DNA from: Paenibacillus polysaccharolyticus
Lineage (GTDB): Bacteria; Bacillota; Bacilli; Paenibacillales; Paenibacillaceae
Length of the DNA: 64,000 nt
Assembly (NCBI RefSeq): GCF_900102085.1
Contig: NZ_FMVM01000007.1
Span: 186,001-250,000, forward strand
Direction: 5' to 3'
Shown here piece after piece: positions 28,375-36,903 of this stretch. The notes under the pieces were generated by a model. It ran no database searches, was not told where the DNA came from, and saw only the letters and a list, made by a program, of their open reading frames with translations. Positions within the stretch are counted from its first letter, which is position 1. The number at the start of each line of letters is the position of its first letter. The position numbers and the translations under genes were made by a program.

Positions 28375-29376
28375 TTGACTGCACAGACGTCCGGTCATGA
28401 AATGACCGATTTACTTATTATCGGCGGCGGTCCTGCGGGCCTGTTCGCTGCATTTTATGGAGGTATGCGTCAGGCTTCCGTTACACTGGTTGAAAGCATG
28501 CCACAGCTTGGTGGACAGCTCGCTGCCCTCTACCCGGAAAAGTACATTTATGATGTAGCCGGTTTTCCGAAAGTTACTGCTCAGGAACTCGTGAATAACC
28601 TGATCGAGCAGATGAGCCACTTTAACCCGAACATTCGCTTGGAAGAAAAAGTGGTGTCGGTGGAGAAAAAAGAAGAACAGCATTTCATCGTAAAGACAGA
28701 TGAGAATGAATATCATGCCAAAGCGGTTATTATCACGGCGGGTGTTGGTGCATTTGAACCTCGTCGCCTTGAACTCGAAGGTGCAGCGAAGTTTGAGAAA
28801 ACCAACCTGCATTACTTCATCAGTGATTTAAACGCTTTTGCCGGTAAAAAAGTTTTGATTAGCGGCGGGGGAGATTCTGCTGTAGACTGGGCTCTTATGC
28901 TTGAGCCGATTGCTGAACAGGTTACTCTGATTCACCGCCGGGACAAATTCCGTGCACATGAGCACAGTGTGGAAAACCTGATGAACTCCAAAGTTAACGT
29001 TGTGACACCGACTGAAATTACGGAACTTCACGGAGATGACACCATTACCAAGGTTACTCTTGCTCATGTTAAGACGAAAGAAACACAGGAAATTGAAGTG
29101 GATGATGTTATTGTTAACTTTGGTTTCGTATCCTCCCTCGGTCCAATTGCTGAATGGGGTATCGAAATTGACAGCAATTCCATCGTTGTCGACTCCCGCA
29201 TGGAAACGTCTATTCCTGGTATTTTTGCTGCCGGCGATATTACGACGTATCCAGGCAAGCTGAAACTGATTGCTGTTGGCTTCGGTGAAGCTCCAACTGC
29301 AGTAAATAATGCAAAAGTATACTTCGATCCGGATGCCAAATTGTCTCCTGGACACAGCAGTAATATGAAACGCTAA
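28375..29376 (+). CDS. yumC: Ferredoxin/flavodoxin-NADP+ reductase, type 2 (YumC)
   Basis: A 333-residue thioredoxin-reductase-like flavoenzyme lacking the CxxC redox pair, as expected for FNR type 2. FAD motif [21 protein letters not shown] motif [24 protein letters not shown] for the NADP phosphate and the C-terminal FAD motif [22 protein letters not shown] split across the fold are clear. It transfers electrons between NADPH and ferredoxin or flavodoxin. The TTG at 28375 is preferred, with AAGAAAGG upstream; a later ATG (codon 10) has no ribosome binding site. It is divergent from ndh. Confidence 0.95.
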   Translation: MTAQTSGHEMTDLLIIGGGPAGLFAAFYGGMRQASVTLVESMPQLGGQLAALYPEKYIYDVAGFPKVTAQELVNNLIEQMSHFNPNIRLEEKVVSVEKKEEQHFIVKTDENEYHAKAVIITAGVGAFEPRRLELEGAAKFEKTNLHYFISDLNAFAGKKVLISGGGDSAVDWALMLEPIAEQVTLIHRRDKFRAHEHSVENLMNSKVNVVTPTEITELHGDDTITKVTLAHVKTKETQEIEVDDVIVNFGFVSSLGPIAEWGIEIDSNSIVVDSRMETSIPGIFAAGDITTYPGKLKLIAVGFGEAPTAVNNAKVYFDPDAKLSPGHSSNMKR

Positions 29377-29403
29377 TTCAAAGCAATCACATAATATGGT
29401 ACA

Positions 29404-29454
29404 AAAAAGGGTATCTTACTCCTGAGCAATCTCATGATCAGGAGGGATACCCTT
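29404..29454. promoter_or_regulatory. Dual hairpin: hides the RBS of the zinc-ribbon gene (+), terminator for sda (-)
   Basis: Left arm AAGGGTATC-TTA-CTCCTGA (29407-29425) pairs with TCAGGAG-G-GATACCCTT (29438-29454). The right arm contains the Shine-Dalgarno AGGAGGG (29440-29446) and the first two bases of the TTG start of the next gene. On the minus strand the same stem is followed by TTTTTT, a good intrinsic terminator for sda. On the plus strand no T-run follows. Confidence 0.7.
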
Positions 29455-29704
29455 GTCTTATATATGCCCGCTGTGTAACGGTCTGGTTGTACCGGAGCAG
29501 GCTTGTCCCCACTGCTTTCAGGGACTGTCAGAATGCGGCAAATTAGACGACTACACCGGACCATACAGCCCCTACGAACTTCAAGCTTCCTCTGACATGG
29601 CAGACGAAACCGAGAGCGTTTGCAATCACTTGATGTATTGTCACCATTGTCAGACAAGTATGCTACTGCCTGTCTCTTTATGGGACTTGTCCGGAAACCT
29701 GTAA
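29453..29704 (+). CDS. Zinc-ribbon-like small protein
   Basis: An 83-residue protein with three CxxC-type pairs: CPLC near the N-terminus, CPHC at about residues 19-22 and CHHC at about 62-65, suggesting one or two zinc-binding knuckles. The middle part is acidic and tyrosine/proline-rich (KLDDYTGPYSPYELQ). No family was recognised. The TTG start follows AGGAGGG by 6 bases, but that site is buried in a strong hairpin. The sda transcript probably runs antisense across this gene before its terminator at 29404. Confidence 0.7.
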   Translation: MSYICPLCNGLVVPEQACPHCFQGLSECGKLDDYTGPYSPYELQASSDMADETESVCNHLMYCHHCQTSMLLPVSLWDLSGNL

Positions 29705-29725
29705 CATTGCCTGCAATGAGGATCT

Positions 29726-29869
29726 CTAGTGAAGTATGGCAGATACGTCAGTACCCAGTTTGCGCTTATGGATTTCTGCCAATAGCAGCGCGATGAAATC
29801 TCTTTCGAGATCCAATTCGATCGCTTTATGGTAGGAATCCAACAACATCTCATCGGATAACATAGCCAT
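29726..29869 (-). CDS. sda: Sporulation checkpoint inhibitor Sda
   Basis: A 47-residue helical-hairpin protein matching Sda of B. subtilis along its length: LSDEMLLDSY, KAIELDLERDFI and EIHKRKLG correspond to LSDELLIESY, KATEMNLNRDFI and EIKRRSLG. Sda binds sporulation sensor kinases such as KinA and blocks Spo0A activation when DNA replication is disturbed. ATG 29869 gives the family length; the open frame extends upstream to 29935. Its upstream region holds a cluster of DnaA boxes, as reported for sda in B. subtilis. It ends 300 bases before a minus-strand terminator. Confidence 0.9.
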   Translation of the reverse strand: MAMLSDEMLLDSYHKAIELDLERDFIALLLAEIHKRKLGTDVSAILH

Positions 29870-29944
29870 TTCCCGCCACAACCTTTCCTTTATTTTCCTC
29901 AAAACTATCATATCAGAGATCGGACAAGAGAACAAGCGTTCTTG

Positions 29945-30045
29945 TTATCCACAACAACGTGTGGAAATCCTGTGTATAGTTTGTTGATAATTGGAAAAAA
30001 CATAGAATATATATCAGTGGATAATGTGGACATTAATTATACACA
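29945..30045. promoter_or_regulatory. DnaA-box cluster upstream of sda
   Basis: One perfect box TTATCCACA (29945-29953, plus strand) and near matches: TTATCAACA (29982-29990, minus), TTATCCACT (30016-30024, minus), TTATACACA (30037-30045, plus), with weaker ATTTCCACA (29960-29968, minus) and CTATACACA (29971-29979, minus). Six boxes in 101 bases, 76 bases before the sda start codon. Confidence 0.8.
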
Positions 30046-30225
30046 GGATAGATAACATCTCTATGAAATTCGGGATTCAAAGAAAATTTAGAGCAATTTT
30101 CATATTTTCCACGAACGCTCCGAATGTATTACCCAAAAGTGAAAATTTTCAAACGCTTTTCATCCAATTTCTCTTGTATATACTATCGGTTTTTCTCCCG
30201 TTTTCTTTAACTTTTCCAGTAATTT

Positions 30226-30885
30226 TCATTGAGGTCTGGTATTCACTTCCAAAATCCATATTCTGCCCGAGTGATCCAGTCCATAATCAAATCCCAACTG
30301 TCCTATGCCAGGGAACTGACTTTCCATGATATGTGTGCAAGTCAATGTTAAAGAACGCATCTCCTGCCGCTTGTATCGATTAGCAATGTGAGGCAGGGAT
30401 AAGGCAAGTGCTCTTTTGCCTGACAGCATGGTTCCCCCCTTACTCAGATTCGTTACACACAGACCTGGACGTGCAAGTCTTCCAACCAAAGAACGAAATA
30501 CCCAGCCCTGTCCCGTCTTCACTACCTTAACTCTGTAATCCACAGGCCTTCCATGAATGGTTGCGAGATGAATTCCTTGTTGAATGATATATCTTCGCTT
30601 GGCCTTTACCCTTACAAGGGAGCGATACATCTTAGTAAAGCTTGCAAAAGAACGAGTAACTTTCATATGTGTATATCTAAAAGCCCCGCCGCTGCTGGAT
30701 ACCCGGATCACGCCGTACCCACCGCCTCCAACAACGGGTTTAATATATACCATTCCATAACGTTGCAGCATGTACAGCAGGTTACCTGGATTAAAAACTT
30801 TTGTTTGCGGGATATGAGCAGCAGCTACCGGATATTTCATCAGTGCAGCAGTTTTCCGCCATTTGCTTGCTAACTGTCTCGACAT
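30226..30885 (-). CDS. YheC/YheD-type ATP-grasp protein (spore-coat associated)
   Basis: A 219-residue protein resembling the catalytic half of the YheC/YheD family, spore-coat-associated ATP-grasp-like proteins of unknown reaction. Visible: the glycine-rich ATP-binding stretch IKPVVGGGGYGVIRV, RRYIIQQGIHLATIHGRPVDYRV, the KGGTMLSG loop and the metal-binding end IWILEVNTRPQ, where the protein stops. It is shorter than the B. subtilis members (over 350 residues) because the N-terminal domain is missing, but short forms are common in Paenibacillus (family impression). ATG 30885 has GAGGAG at good spacing. Confidence 0.82.
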   Translation of the reverse strand: MSRQLASKWRKTAALMKYPVAAAHIPQTKVFNPGNLLYMLQRYGMVYIKPVVGGGGYGVIRVSSSGGAFRYTHMKVTRSFASFTKMYRSLVRVKAKRRYIIQQGIHLATIHGRPVDYRVKVVKTGQGWVFRSLVGRLARPGLCVTNLSKGGTMLSGKRALALSLPHIANRYKRQEMRSLTLTCTHIMESQFPGIGQLGFDYGLDHSGRIWILEVNTRPQ

Positions 30886-31121
30886 AGGTTGATCTCCTCT
30901 CTCCAAACCATGATCCTTCTTTATACATACTCACTCCAAGCATGGTTTTCTTGGATGATTGTCCAAGGCAAAGGCCCCTTTTCTGTGGAACATGTCCTGC
31001 TATGCTAAGCGGATTCCAGGACAAACACCCGTTTACTTTTCAAACGGTTCAATCTGTCGTATGCTACTAAAGAATGACTTGTTTTGGCTAAAAATGAGGA
31101 TCTAAGGAGCGTTCAAAAGAC

Positions 31122-31376
31122 ATGGAAGCATTTTTCAAATCACTTTATGGCGTGGCCTATTTCGCAATGTCCATTGTATTGGTCGCGGTGACGATACTTC
31201 TCTTCGTGATCGGTATTCGTCTGTTTATCAAAAAACGCAATCGTGGCTTTGCCGTAAGTTGTATTTTATTTGCCTGTTTCATCGTCTTTATCATCGTTGT
31301 AATGTTCACCACGCCCTTCTCTGCCACGCCTCCAGGCTCACCGGAAGCCCTGGCTGCCCTGTTACATTACGGGTAA
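31122..31376 (+). CDS. Small membrane protein of unknown function
   Basis: 84 residues with two hydrophobic helices (about 11-35 and 43-66) joined by the basic loop KKRNRGF, and a short proline-rich tail. AAGGAG 12 bases before the ATG supports the start. It is followed after 25 bases by ppx and is probably cotranscribed with it. No family was recognised. Confidence 0.75.
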   Translation: MEAFFKSLYGVAYFAMSIVLVAVTILLFVIGIRLFIKKRNRGFAVSCILFACFIVFIIVVMFTTPFSATPPGSPEALAALLHYG

Positions 31377-31401
31377 CCGACCTTTGTAGAAGGAGATGCT
31401 T

Positions 31402-32931
31402 ATGACACGAAATAATAAAACACTTGGAATTGTTGATATTGGCTCAAACTCCATTCGTCTAGTGATCTATGAGGTGAGTGAAGACGGAGCGTACCGCATT
31501 ATTCATGAAGACAAATATGCTGCCCGGCTAAGCGGGGTTGTGGAATCGGATGGCAGTATCCTAAGATCATCTCTATCCACTGCCATAACCGTCCTTCGGC
31601 AATTTAAAGCCACCTGTGAGACTTATCAGACTGAACTGATTCGGGCGGCAGCAACTGCCGCGATCCGCAATGCGACCAACGCGGAGCAGATTATTGCATG
31701 GCTGGAAAATGAAACTGGACTTACGATTGAATGTGTCTCGGGAGATCGTGAGGCCTATTACGGATTCCTGGGCGTGATACAGTCGATTGACCTGACCGAC
31801 GGTTTTGTCGTTGACATTGGAGGGGGCAGTACGGAGATCACCGTGTTCCGCAATCGCGAAAGATTGCACAGTGTCTCGCTGCCAATCGGTGCCGTGAATT
31901 CACATGCCCGTTATGGAGGCGAGGATCAATGGACCGAAGCCAATGAACAATCCCTTTGCAATGAAGTTATTGAAGCATTAAAGGGACAGACTTGGACTCA
32001 GGAACATCCCGGTTTGCCACTCATTGGACTGGGTGGTACAATGCGTACACTCGCAAAAGTAGAACAAAAGCGTACGCAATATTCTTTGCCGGTAACGCAT
32101 CACTATGAAATTGGAGAGGAAGCGATGGATAATATCGCCCTTTCCTTGCCCTATCTTACTTCCGCTCAACGTAAAAAAGTGCCAGGTCTTGCTAAGGATC
32201 GAGCTGACATCATCGTACCAGGCGTATTGATTCTGCGTACTGTCTTCCGCATTATCCGGGGAGACCGTTATGTCGTGAGCGGAGCAGGACTTCGCGACGG
32301 GCTTCTGAGAGACTATCTCGCTGCTGGTCAGCCTTCCGCACCTGATGCATTAAAGGATAGCATCCGTAATTTCCTTTATTACGGCCCACCGATCCCGGAG
32401 AAACGTCTGAACCGGATTCATCAGGATACGGTTACCTTATACACCGCTTTACAAGAGGCTACGCCTGATGCCTCTGATGAGCGAATTTTGTACACATCCT
32501 CTATGCTTCATATGGCTGGCAAACAAATTAACTATTTCCGTTACACGCAACACTCTGCATACTGGATTATGAATGCAAGCATTTACGGTCTGTCCCACAG
32601 GGAAACAATTTTAAGTGCCATTGCAGCCGACTATCATCCGAAAAAAAGAACGCCTCAACTTCTACAGAAGCATGAGGACATTCTGAAAGATTCGGATACA
32701 CAGCATGCTCACCGCATCGGCTCGTTACTGCGTGCGGCCGAAGCGATCAATCGTGCAGAGAGCATTGCCGCCATTCACGCGGTCAAAGAAAAAGACTCGC
32801 TGCAGGTCACGTTGACCTGTACAGACGAGCCTTTACTGGAACTGAACGGCCTGGAAGATGCCGTCAAAGATTTGCAAGAAGCCTGGGGAGTTACGTTAAA
32901 ACACTCCATTGTGCGGGCTTCCAAGGGATAA
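31402..32931 (+). CDS. ppx: Exopolyphosphatase / GppA-type phosphatase
   Basis: A 509-residue Ppx/GppA-family enzyme that splits orthophosphate from polyphosphate ends, or (p)ppGpp-related nucleotides. Actin-like fold motifs are VDIGSNSIRLVIYE at the start and VDIGGGSTEITVF near residue 140; IGLGGTMRTLA lies near 210. The C-terminal third (about 310-509) is an HD-like helical domain (HMAGKQINYFRYTQHSAYW). ATG 31402 is preferred over 31396 because AAGGAG has proper spacing only to the former. It converges with ppk, the opposing enzyme, and overlaps its end by 41 bases. Confidence 0.93.
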   Translation: MTRNNKTLGIVDIGSNSIRLVIYEVSEDGAYRIIHEDKYAARLSGVVESDGSILRSSLSTAITVLRQFKATCETYQTELIRAAATAAIRNATNAEQIIAWLENETGLTIECVSGDREAYYGFLGVIQSIDLTDGFVVDIGGGSTEITVFRNRERLHSVSLPIGAVNSHARYGGEDQWTEANEQSLCNEVIEALKGQTWTQEHPGLPLIGLGGTMRTLAKVEQKRTQYSLPVTHHYEIGEEAMDNIALSLPYLTSAQRKKVPGLAKDRADIIVPGVLILRTVFRIIRGDRYVVSGAGLRDGLLRDYLAAGQPSAPDALKDSIRNFLYYGPPIPEKRLNRIHQDTVTLYTALQEATPDASDERILYTSSMLHMAGKQINYFRYTQHSAYWIMNASIYGLSHRETILSAIAADYHPKKRTPQLLQKHEDILKDSDTQHAHRIGSLLRAAEAINRAESIAAIHAVKEKDSLQVTLTCTDEPLLELNGLEDAVKDLQEAWGVTLKHSIVRASKG

Positions 32932-34972
32932 TTCCCATCGCCTCCGTCTGACTTCTCAGCGGGGGCTTTTCATTTTTTACAAATATATAATTGCCGTTTG
33001 GCATAAGTTCTCTGGCCTTCACATTGTCATTCAATGACAGATTGAGGATATCCACCAGCATTTTTTTCAATGAAGGATCAAATACAGGACACATCAGCTC
33101 AATACGTCGATTTAAGTTACGTGACATCCAGTCTGCACTGGAAATGAAAACATCGGGGTTACCGTCATTTTCAAAGTAAAACAACCGGGAATGTTCAAGA
33201 AAACGGTCTACAATACTAATGACTCGAATGTTCTCGCTCAGCCCTTCTACACCTGGACGTAAGCAGCATACGCCGCGGACAATCAGGTCAATCTGCACCC
33301 CTGCCTGCGAAGCTACATATAATTGATCTATCATTTCCTGATGGGATAAAGAGTTGATCTTGGCAATAATTCGGGAACGTTTGCCTTTTAATGCATGCTC
33401 TGTTTCTCGGCGAATCAATGTGAACAACTCGTCCTTCATGCCATCTGGCGCAACACGGAATGCTTGCAGTGCCTTCGGGCCGGAATAACCGGTAATCTCG
33501 TTAAACAGTTCGGATGCATCCTCACCAATGATCGGGTTAGAGGTGAACAAACCTACATCCGTATACACTTTGGCGGTGCTTTCGTTGTAGTTCCCCGTAC
33601 CAACGTGAACATATCGGCGCAGCCCTTGCTGCTCCCGGCGTACAACGAGAATGATTTTTGCATGTGTTTTCAGACCGACCAAACCATAAACGACATGGCA
33701 GCCTGCCTTTTCTAGCTTCCGAGCCCATGCAATATTCCGTTCCTCATCAAACCTGGCTTTCAGTTCCACAACAACGGTAACTTGCTTCCCGCTCTCTGCA
33801 GCGAGCGCGAGCGCTGGAATAAGACGCGAGTCACCATTGACTCGGTAAAGCGTCATTTTAATAGCCAGAACCTGTGGATCTTCTGAAGCTTCCAGTATAA
33901 AATCTGTCACCGGTTCAAACGATTCATACGGGTGATGAACCAGCACATCCTGTCTGCGAAGTAGCTCAAAATGACTTTCTCTCGGCAGGAACTCAGGCGG
34001 ATATACAGGTTGTACAGGACCATATTTGAGATGTGAGAAACCTTCGAGGCTATCCACAAATCCAGCTAAAAAGCTGAGATCCAGCGGTCCATCAATTTCA
34101 AAGATCGGGTCCTGAATTTCAAACTCCTCTTGCAGCTCCTGTAGCGCGTCACTACGGAAATCCTTGCACACTTCCAGTCTGACAGGGGCTCCGCGACGTC
34201 TGCGACGCAGCTCTTTTTCGATGGCCTCCAGCAAGTCTTCCGCTTCTTCTTCATTAATGGAGAGATCTGCGTTTCGAGTTACCCGGAACTCCTGCACAGC
34301 CAGCGATACATATCCGCTGAACAAGGTGTGCACATGCTGTTTAATCAGGTCTTCGATCAGAATGAAACTTTTTTTCTTGCTATTGGCCCTCAGAGGAACC
34401 TTTACAATGCGAGGAAGATTGGAAGGTACCTGCACGATCGCCATAAATGGCTCGCCATCCTGCTCATCTTCTTTTTGTAGCATTACGGACAGATAAACGG
34501 ACTTGTTATGCACCAGCGGAAAAGGTCGACTCTGGTCGATAGCCATCGGCGTAAGCACCGGAAAAATAATGTCATGATAATATTGATCCATTGCCCGTTG
34601 CTGCGTCACATTAAGATCCACATACTCCTGGATGTGCACGCCTTTCTTGGCGAGAAGACGAATGAGCTCACGGTACGTTTTATATTGCTCCGCGACCATG
34701 GCCCCGGTTCGTTTAATGAGTCTGCGGTACAACCCCGAAGGGGTATAACCAGTGAAATCTTTTTGTGTGAATCCAGCCTTGATTTTCTCCTTGGTCTCTG
34801 CGAGCCTGACACTGACAAACTCATCCAGATTGCTGGCAACAATGCCAAGAAACCTCATCCGCTCCAGCATAGGCGTTGTAGCGTCCTGTGCCTCTTGAAG
34901 CACACGCCGATTAAATTCAACCCAACTCAAATCACGATTAACATAGTTGCCTGTTTTAATATCTTTATGCAT
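32891..34972 (-). CDS. ppk: Polyphosphate kinase (Ppk1)
   Basis: Ppk1 polymerises the gamma phosphate of ATP into polyphosphate through a phosphohistidine. The 693-residue protein has the N-terminal domain (YVNRDLSWVEFNRRVLQEA), the head domain and two phospholipase-D-like catalytic domains; the autophosphorylated histidine lies in GLKTHAKI, and the conserved RYVHVGTGNYNE follows. ATG 34972 is chosen for the CGGAGG 6 bases upstream; the frame is open for 26 further codons without signal. Three PhoP-box-like repeats lie about 90-120 bases upstream on the same strand, suggesting induction by phosphate starvation. Confidence 0.96.
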   Translation of the reverse strand: MHKDIKTGNYVNRDLSWVEFNRRVLQEAQDATTPMLERMRFLGIVASNLDEFVSVRLAETKEKIKAGFTQKDFTGYTPSGLYRRLIKRTGAMVAEQYKTYRELIRLLAKKGVHIQEYVDLNVTQQRAMDQYYHDIIFPVLTPMAIDQSRPFPLVHNKSVYLSVMLQKEDEQDGEPFMAIVQVPSNLPRIVKVPLRANSKKKSFILIEDLIKQHVHTLFSGYVSLAVQEFRVTRNADLSINEEEAEDLLEAIEKELRRRRRGAPVRLEVCKDFRSDALQELQEEFEIQDPIFEIDGPLDLSFLAGFVDSLEGFSHLKYGPVQPVYPPEFLPRESHFELLRRQDVLVHHPYESFEPVTDFILEASEDPQVLAIKMTLYRVNGDSRLIPALALAAESGKQVTVVVELKARFDEERNIAWARKLEKAGCHVVYGLVGLKTHAKIILVVRREQQGLRRYVHVGTGNYNESTAKVYTDVGLFTSNPIIGEDASELFNEITGYSGPKALQAFRVAPDGMKDELFTLIRRETEHALKGKRSRIIAKINSLSHQEMIDQLYVASQAGVQIDLIVRGVCCLRPGVEGLSENIRVISIVDRFLEHSRLFYFENDGNPDVFISSADWMSRNLNRRIELMCPVFDPSLKKMLVDILNLSLNDNVKARELMPNGNYIFVKNEKPPLRSQTEAMGIIPWKPAQWSVLT
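32940..32977 (+). terminator. Terminator of ppx, inside the ppk coding end
   Basis: GCCTCC(GT)CTGA pairs with TCAGCGGGGGC and is followed by TTTTCATTTTTT. It lies just after the ppx stop codon but within the last codons of ppk on the other strand. Confidence 0.65.
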
Positions 34973-35062
34973 GTATGGCCTCCGAATGTGATGCATGTCA
35001 ATTCTTATTTGAACTTCTACTATAATTGTACTATTCGTAATCGACTCCAAGCGTCATCGGAA

Positions 35063-35090
35063 TGTTAACGCAGTGTTAAATTTATGTAAA
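35063..35090 (-). promoter_or_regulatory. PhoP-box-like triple repeat upstream of ppk
   Basis: On the minus strand TTTACA, TTAACA and TTAACA follow each other with exact 5-base spacers (11-base period), all matching the Bacillus Pho-box repeat TT(A/T/C)ACA. A TACAAT -10-like hexamer lies 33 bases downstream (35025-35030, minus). Confidence 0.65.
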
Positions 35091-35219
35091 TGATAACTCA
35101 TGACCGCAACTTTTTCCATCCCTTTACAAAGCACAATAGACAAGGTAAAGTGAACTACAGTGTGTTTTGATCGGCTGTCGTTATTATTCCAAATTCACGT
35201 TATTTTAAAGGAGTATCTC

Positions 35220-35447
35220 ATGAAATCGAACAAACCTAGAACATTGCAAAAAAACATTGAATTTTTCACCGCTGCCCTGTCCCAATGTGTGGTTACCGCA
35301 TGGCAGGAAGATCCCGCAGGTGTATATTGTGAAGTCGGCCACGGCATTGTCGAGCAGATCAGTGATGACAGCGTGCGAATTCGCAATGAGGATGGAACGA
35401 AAAGCCATTATGCTCGGGACACGACGATGTTTCAAACCGAAAAATAA
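35220..35447 (+). CDS. Small hypothetical protein
   Basis: 75 residues, soluble, with one cysteine pair spread as SQCVVTAW and GVYCEVGHG; the second half reads like a small beta barrel (HGIVEQISDDSVRIRNEDG). ATG 35220 has AAAGGAG 9 bases upstream. No family was recognised. It has its own upstream region, divergent from ppk. Confidence 0.7.
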   Translation: MKSNKPRTLQKNIEFFTAALSQCVVTAWQEDPAGVYCEVGHGIVEQISDDSVRIRNEDGTKSHYARDTTMFQTEK

Positions 35448-35460
35448 TTTTTGCGTAAAT

Positions 35461-35680
35461 ATGAAAAAAAAGACTAGCTTTTCGAAACAGAGTGTTGTAT
35501 ACTCTTGCCACAAGGAAAGGAGGTGCGTCAACATTTCTAATGTCATGTTGAACGTGTCCCTTACCCGATCCACTACTTCCAAATAAATTGGATGGTAATG
35601 GAGGCGCGGGATACGGATCAATGTTTTAAAAAGCGCCACGGGTAGAAAAGCCGTCTTCGGACGGCTTTTTGTTTTGTCTT
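35461..35680 (+). ncRNA. Candidate short transcript with tiny ORFs and terminator
   Basis: A TATACT-like -10 (about 35499) is followed by AAAGGAGG at 35517-35524, a 13-codon frame (35545-35586, ser/thr-rich), a second short glycine-rich frame ending at 35629, a possible GGCGC/GCGCC stem and a strong terminator (35646-35670). No good -35 hexamer was seen. It may be a small RNA, a short peptide message or a leader for the galactanase gene; which of these cannot be decided from sequence. Confidence 0.35.
35646..35670 (+). terminator. Strong terminator before the galactanase gene
   Basis: AAAAGCCGTC-TTCG-GACGGCTTTTT, a perfect stem with a stable UUCG loop and a T-run. Confidence 0.9.
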
Positions 35681-35830
35681 TTTCTATATAATACATAGGA
35701 ATGTAACATGTGAAAAAGATGAGAAGTTAAGAAAACAACCAAAATATTGGAAACGGACCCTTTAGCACCATGATTTCGGAAGGCTATAATGAGGATGCAT
35801 CTCAACTTATAACCAAGGAGGCATGTTGTT

Positions 35831-36880
35831 ATGTTTAGAAATGTAAGGGGTTTCAAGACAAGCATTTTGCTAGCTTTTGTTTTATTAATCACTTCGATCC
35901 TGCTACCTGCAGGTCAGCACGCCAGTGCCGCACCGAGTTTTGCCAAAGGAGCAGACATTAGCTGGGTTCCCGGCATGGAAGCTCAAGGGTACAAGTGGAA
36001 AGATAAAAACGGGGTACAACGGGACATCATTGATATCTTGAAAAAGGATTACCAGATTAACTCTGTTCGCATCCGTGTTTTCGTTAATCCTTCGAATGAT
36101 TATGGTAACGGTTACATGAATAAAGATCGCGCTGCCGCTCTCGCACAACGTGCTAAAAATGCAGGTATGAGTGTCATGCTAACACTGCATTACAGCGATT
36201 CCTGGGCAGACCCAGGCAAACAAACTAAGCCAGCCGCATGGAAAAATTATACGTTCCAGCAGTTGATGGATGTTGTCTGGAGCTATACCCGTGACGTTAT
36301 GACGACCATGCAGAGCAAAGGTGTCACTCCAGACTGGGTACAGATCGGCAACGAAACCAGCAACGGTATGTTGTGGGATGATGGTAAAGCTTCGGTTAAT
36401 ATGAAAAATTATGCTTGGCTCGTGAACACAGGACATAACGCTGTAAAATCCATAAGCAGTGGTACCAAAACGATAGTGCATCTTGCAAACGGAGACGATA
36501 ATGCCCTTTTTGTCTGGAACATCGGCGGACTGATCAACAATGGGGCCAACTTTGACATGATTGCAATGTCTCTCTACCCTTCTGCTTCTGGCTGGAACAC
36601 AGCTGTGACGAACACGGTCAACAATGCAAAAGATATGATTAATCGTTATGGCAAAGAAATTATGATCTCCGAAATTGGCATGGACAATAATCAGCCCGCG
36701 GCAGGAAAAAGCTTTGTCGCAGCGATGAAAAATCAGATTCGCAATTTGCCAAGTGGTAAAGGAAAAGGTGTATTCTACTGGGAGCCACAAGCTACTCCAG
36801 GTTATAATGCTGGGTACACCAAAGGTGCATGGCAGTCCAATATGATGCCAACGGCTACCATGGAAGGGTTCATTGACTAA
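35831..36880 (+). CDS. Secreted GH53 arabinogalactan endo-beta-1,4-galactanase
   Basis: Cuts beta-1,4-galactan side chains of pectin (type I arabinogalactan) outside the cell. The 349 residues begin with a signal peptide (basic MFRNVRGFK, hydrophobic core, cleavage after HASA). The GH53 barrel is complete: GADISWVPGMEAQGY at the start, VRIRVFVNP, TLHYSDSWADPGKQ, the acid/base glutamate in WVQIGNETSNGMLW and the nucleophile in IMISEIGM, ending with GVFYWEP. AAGGAGG precedes the ATG. No accessory module is present. It has a terminator upstream and a repeat array downstream, so it is probably a single-gene unit. Confidence 0.95.
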   Translation: MFRNVRGFKTSILLAFVLLITSILLPAGQHASAAPSFAKGADISWVPGMEAQGYKWKDKNGVQRDIIDILKKDYQINSVRIRVFVNPSNDYGNGYMNKDRAAALAQRAKNAGMSVMLTLHYSDSWADPGKQTKPAAWKNYTFQQLMDVVWSYTRDVMTTMQSKGVTPDWVQIGNETSNGMLWDDGKASVNMKNYAWLVNTGHNAVKSISSGTKTIVHLANGDDNALFVWNIGGLINNGANFDMIAMSLYPSASGWNTAVTNTVNNAKDMINRYGKEIMISEIGMDNNQPAAGKSFVAAMKNQIRNLPSGKGKGVFYWEPQATPGYNAGYTKGAWQSNMMPTATMEGFID

Positions 36881-36903
36881 GCACGGGAGTTAGAAGCATT
36901 TTT

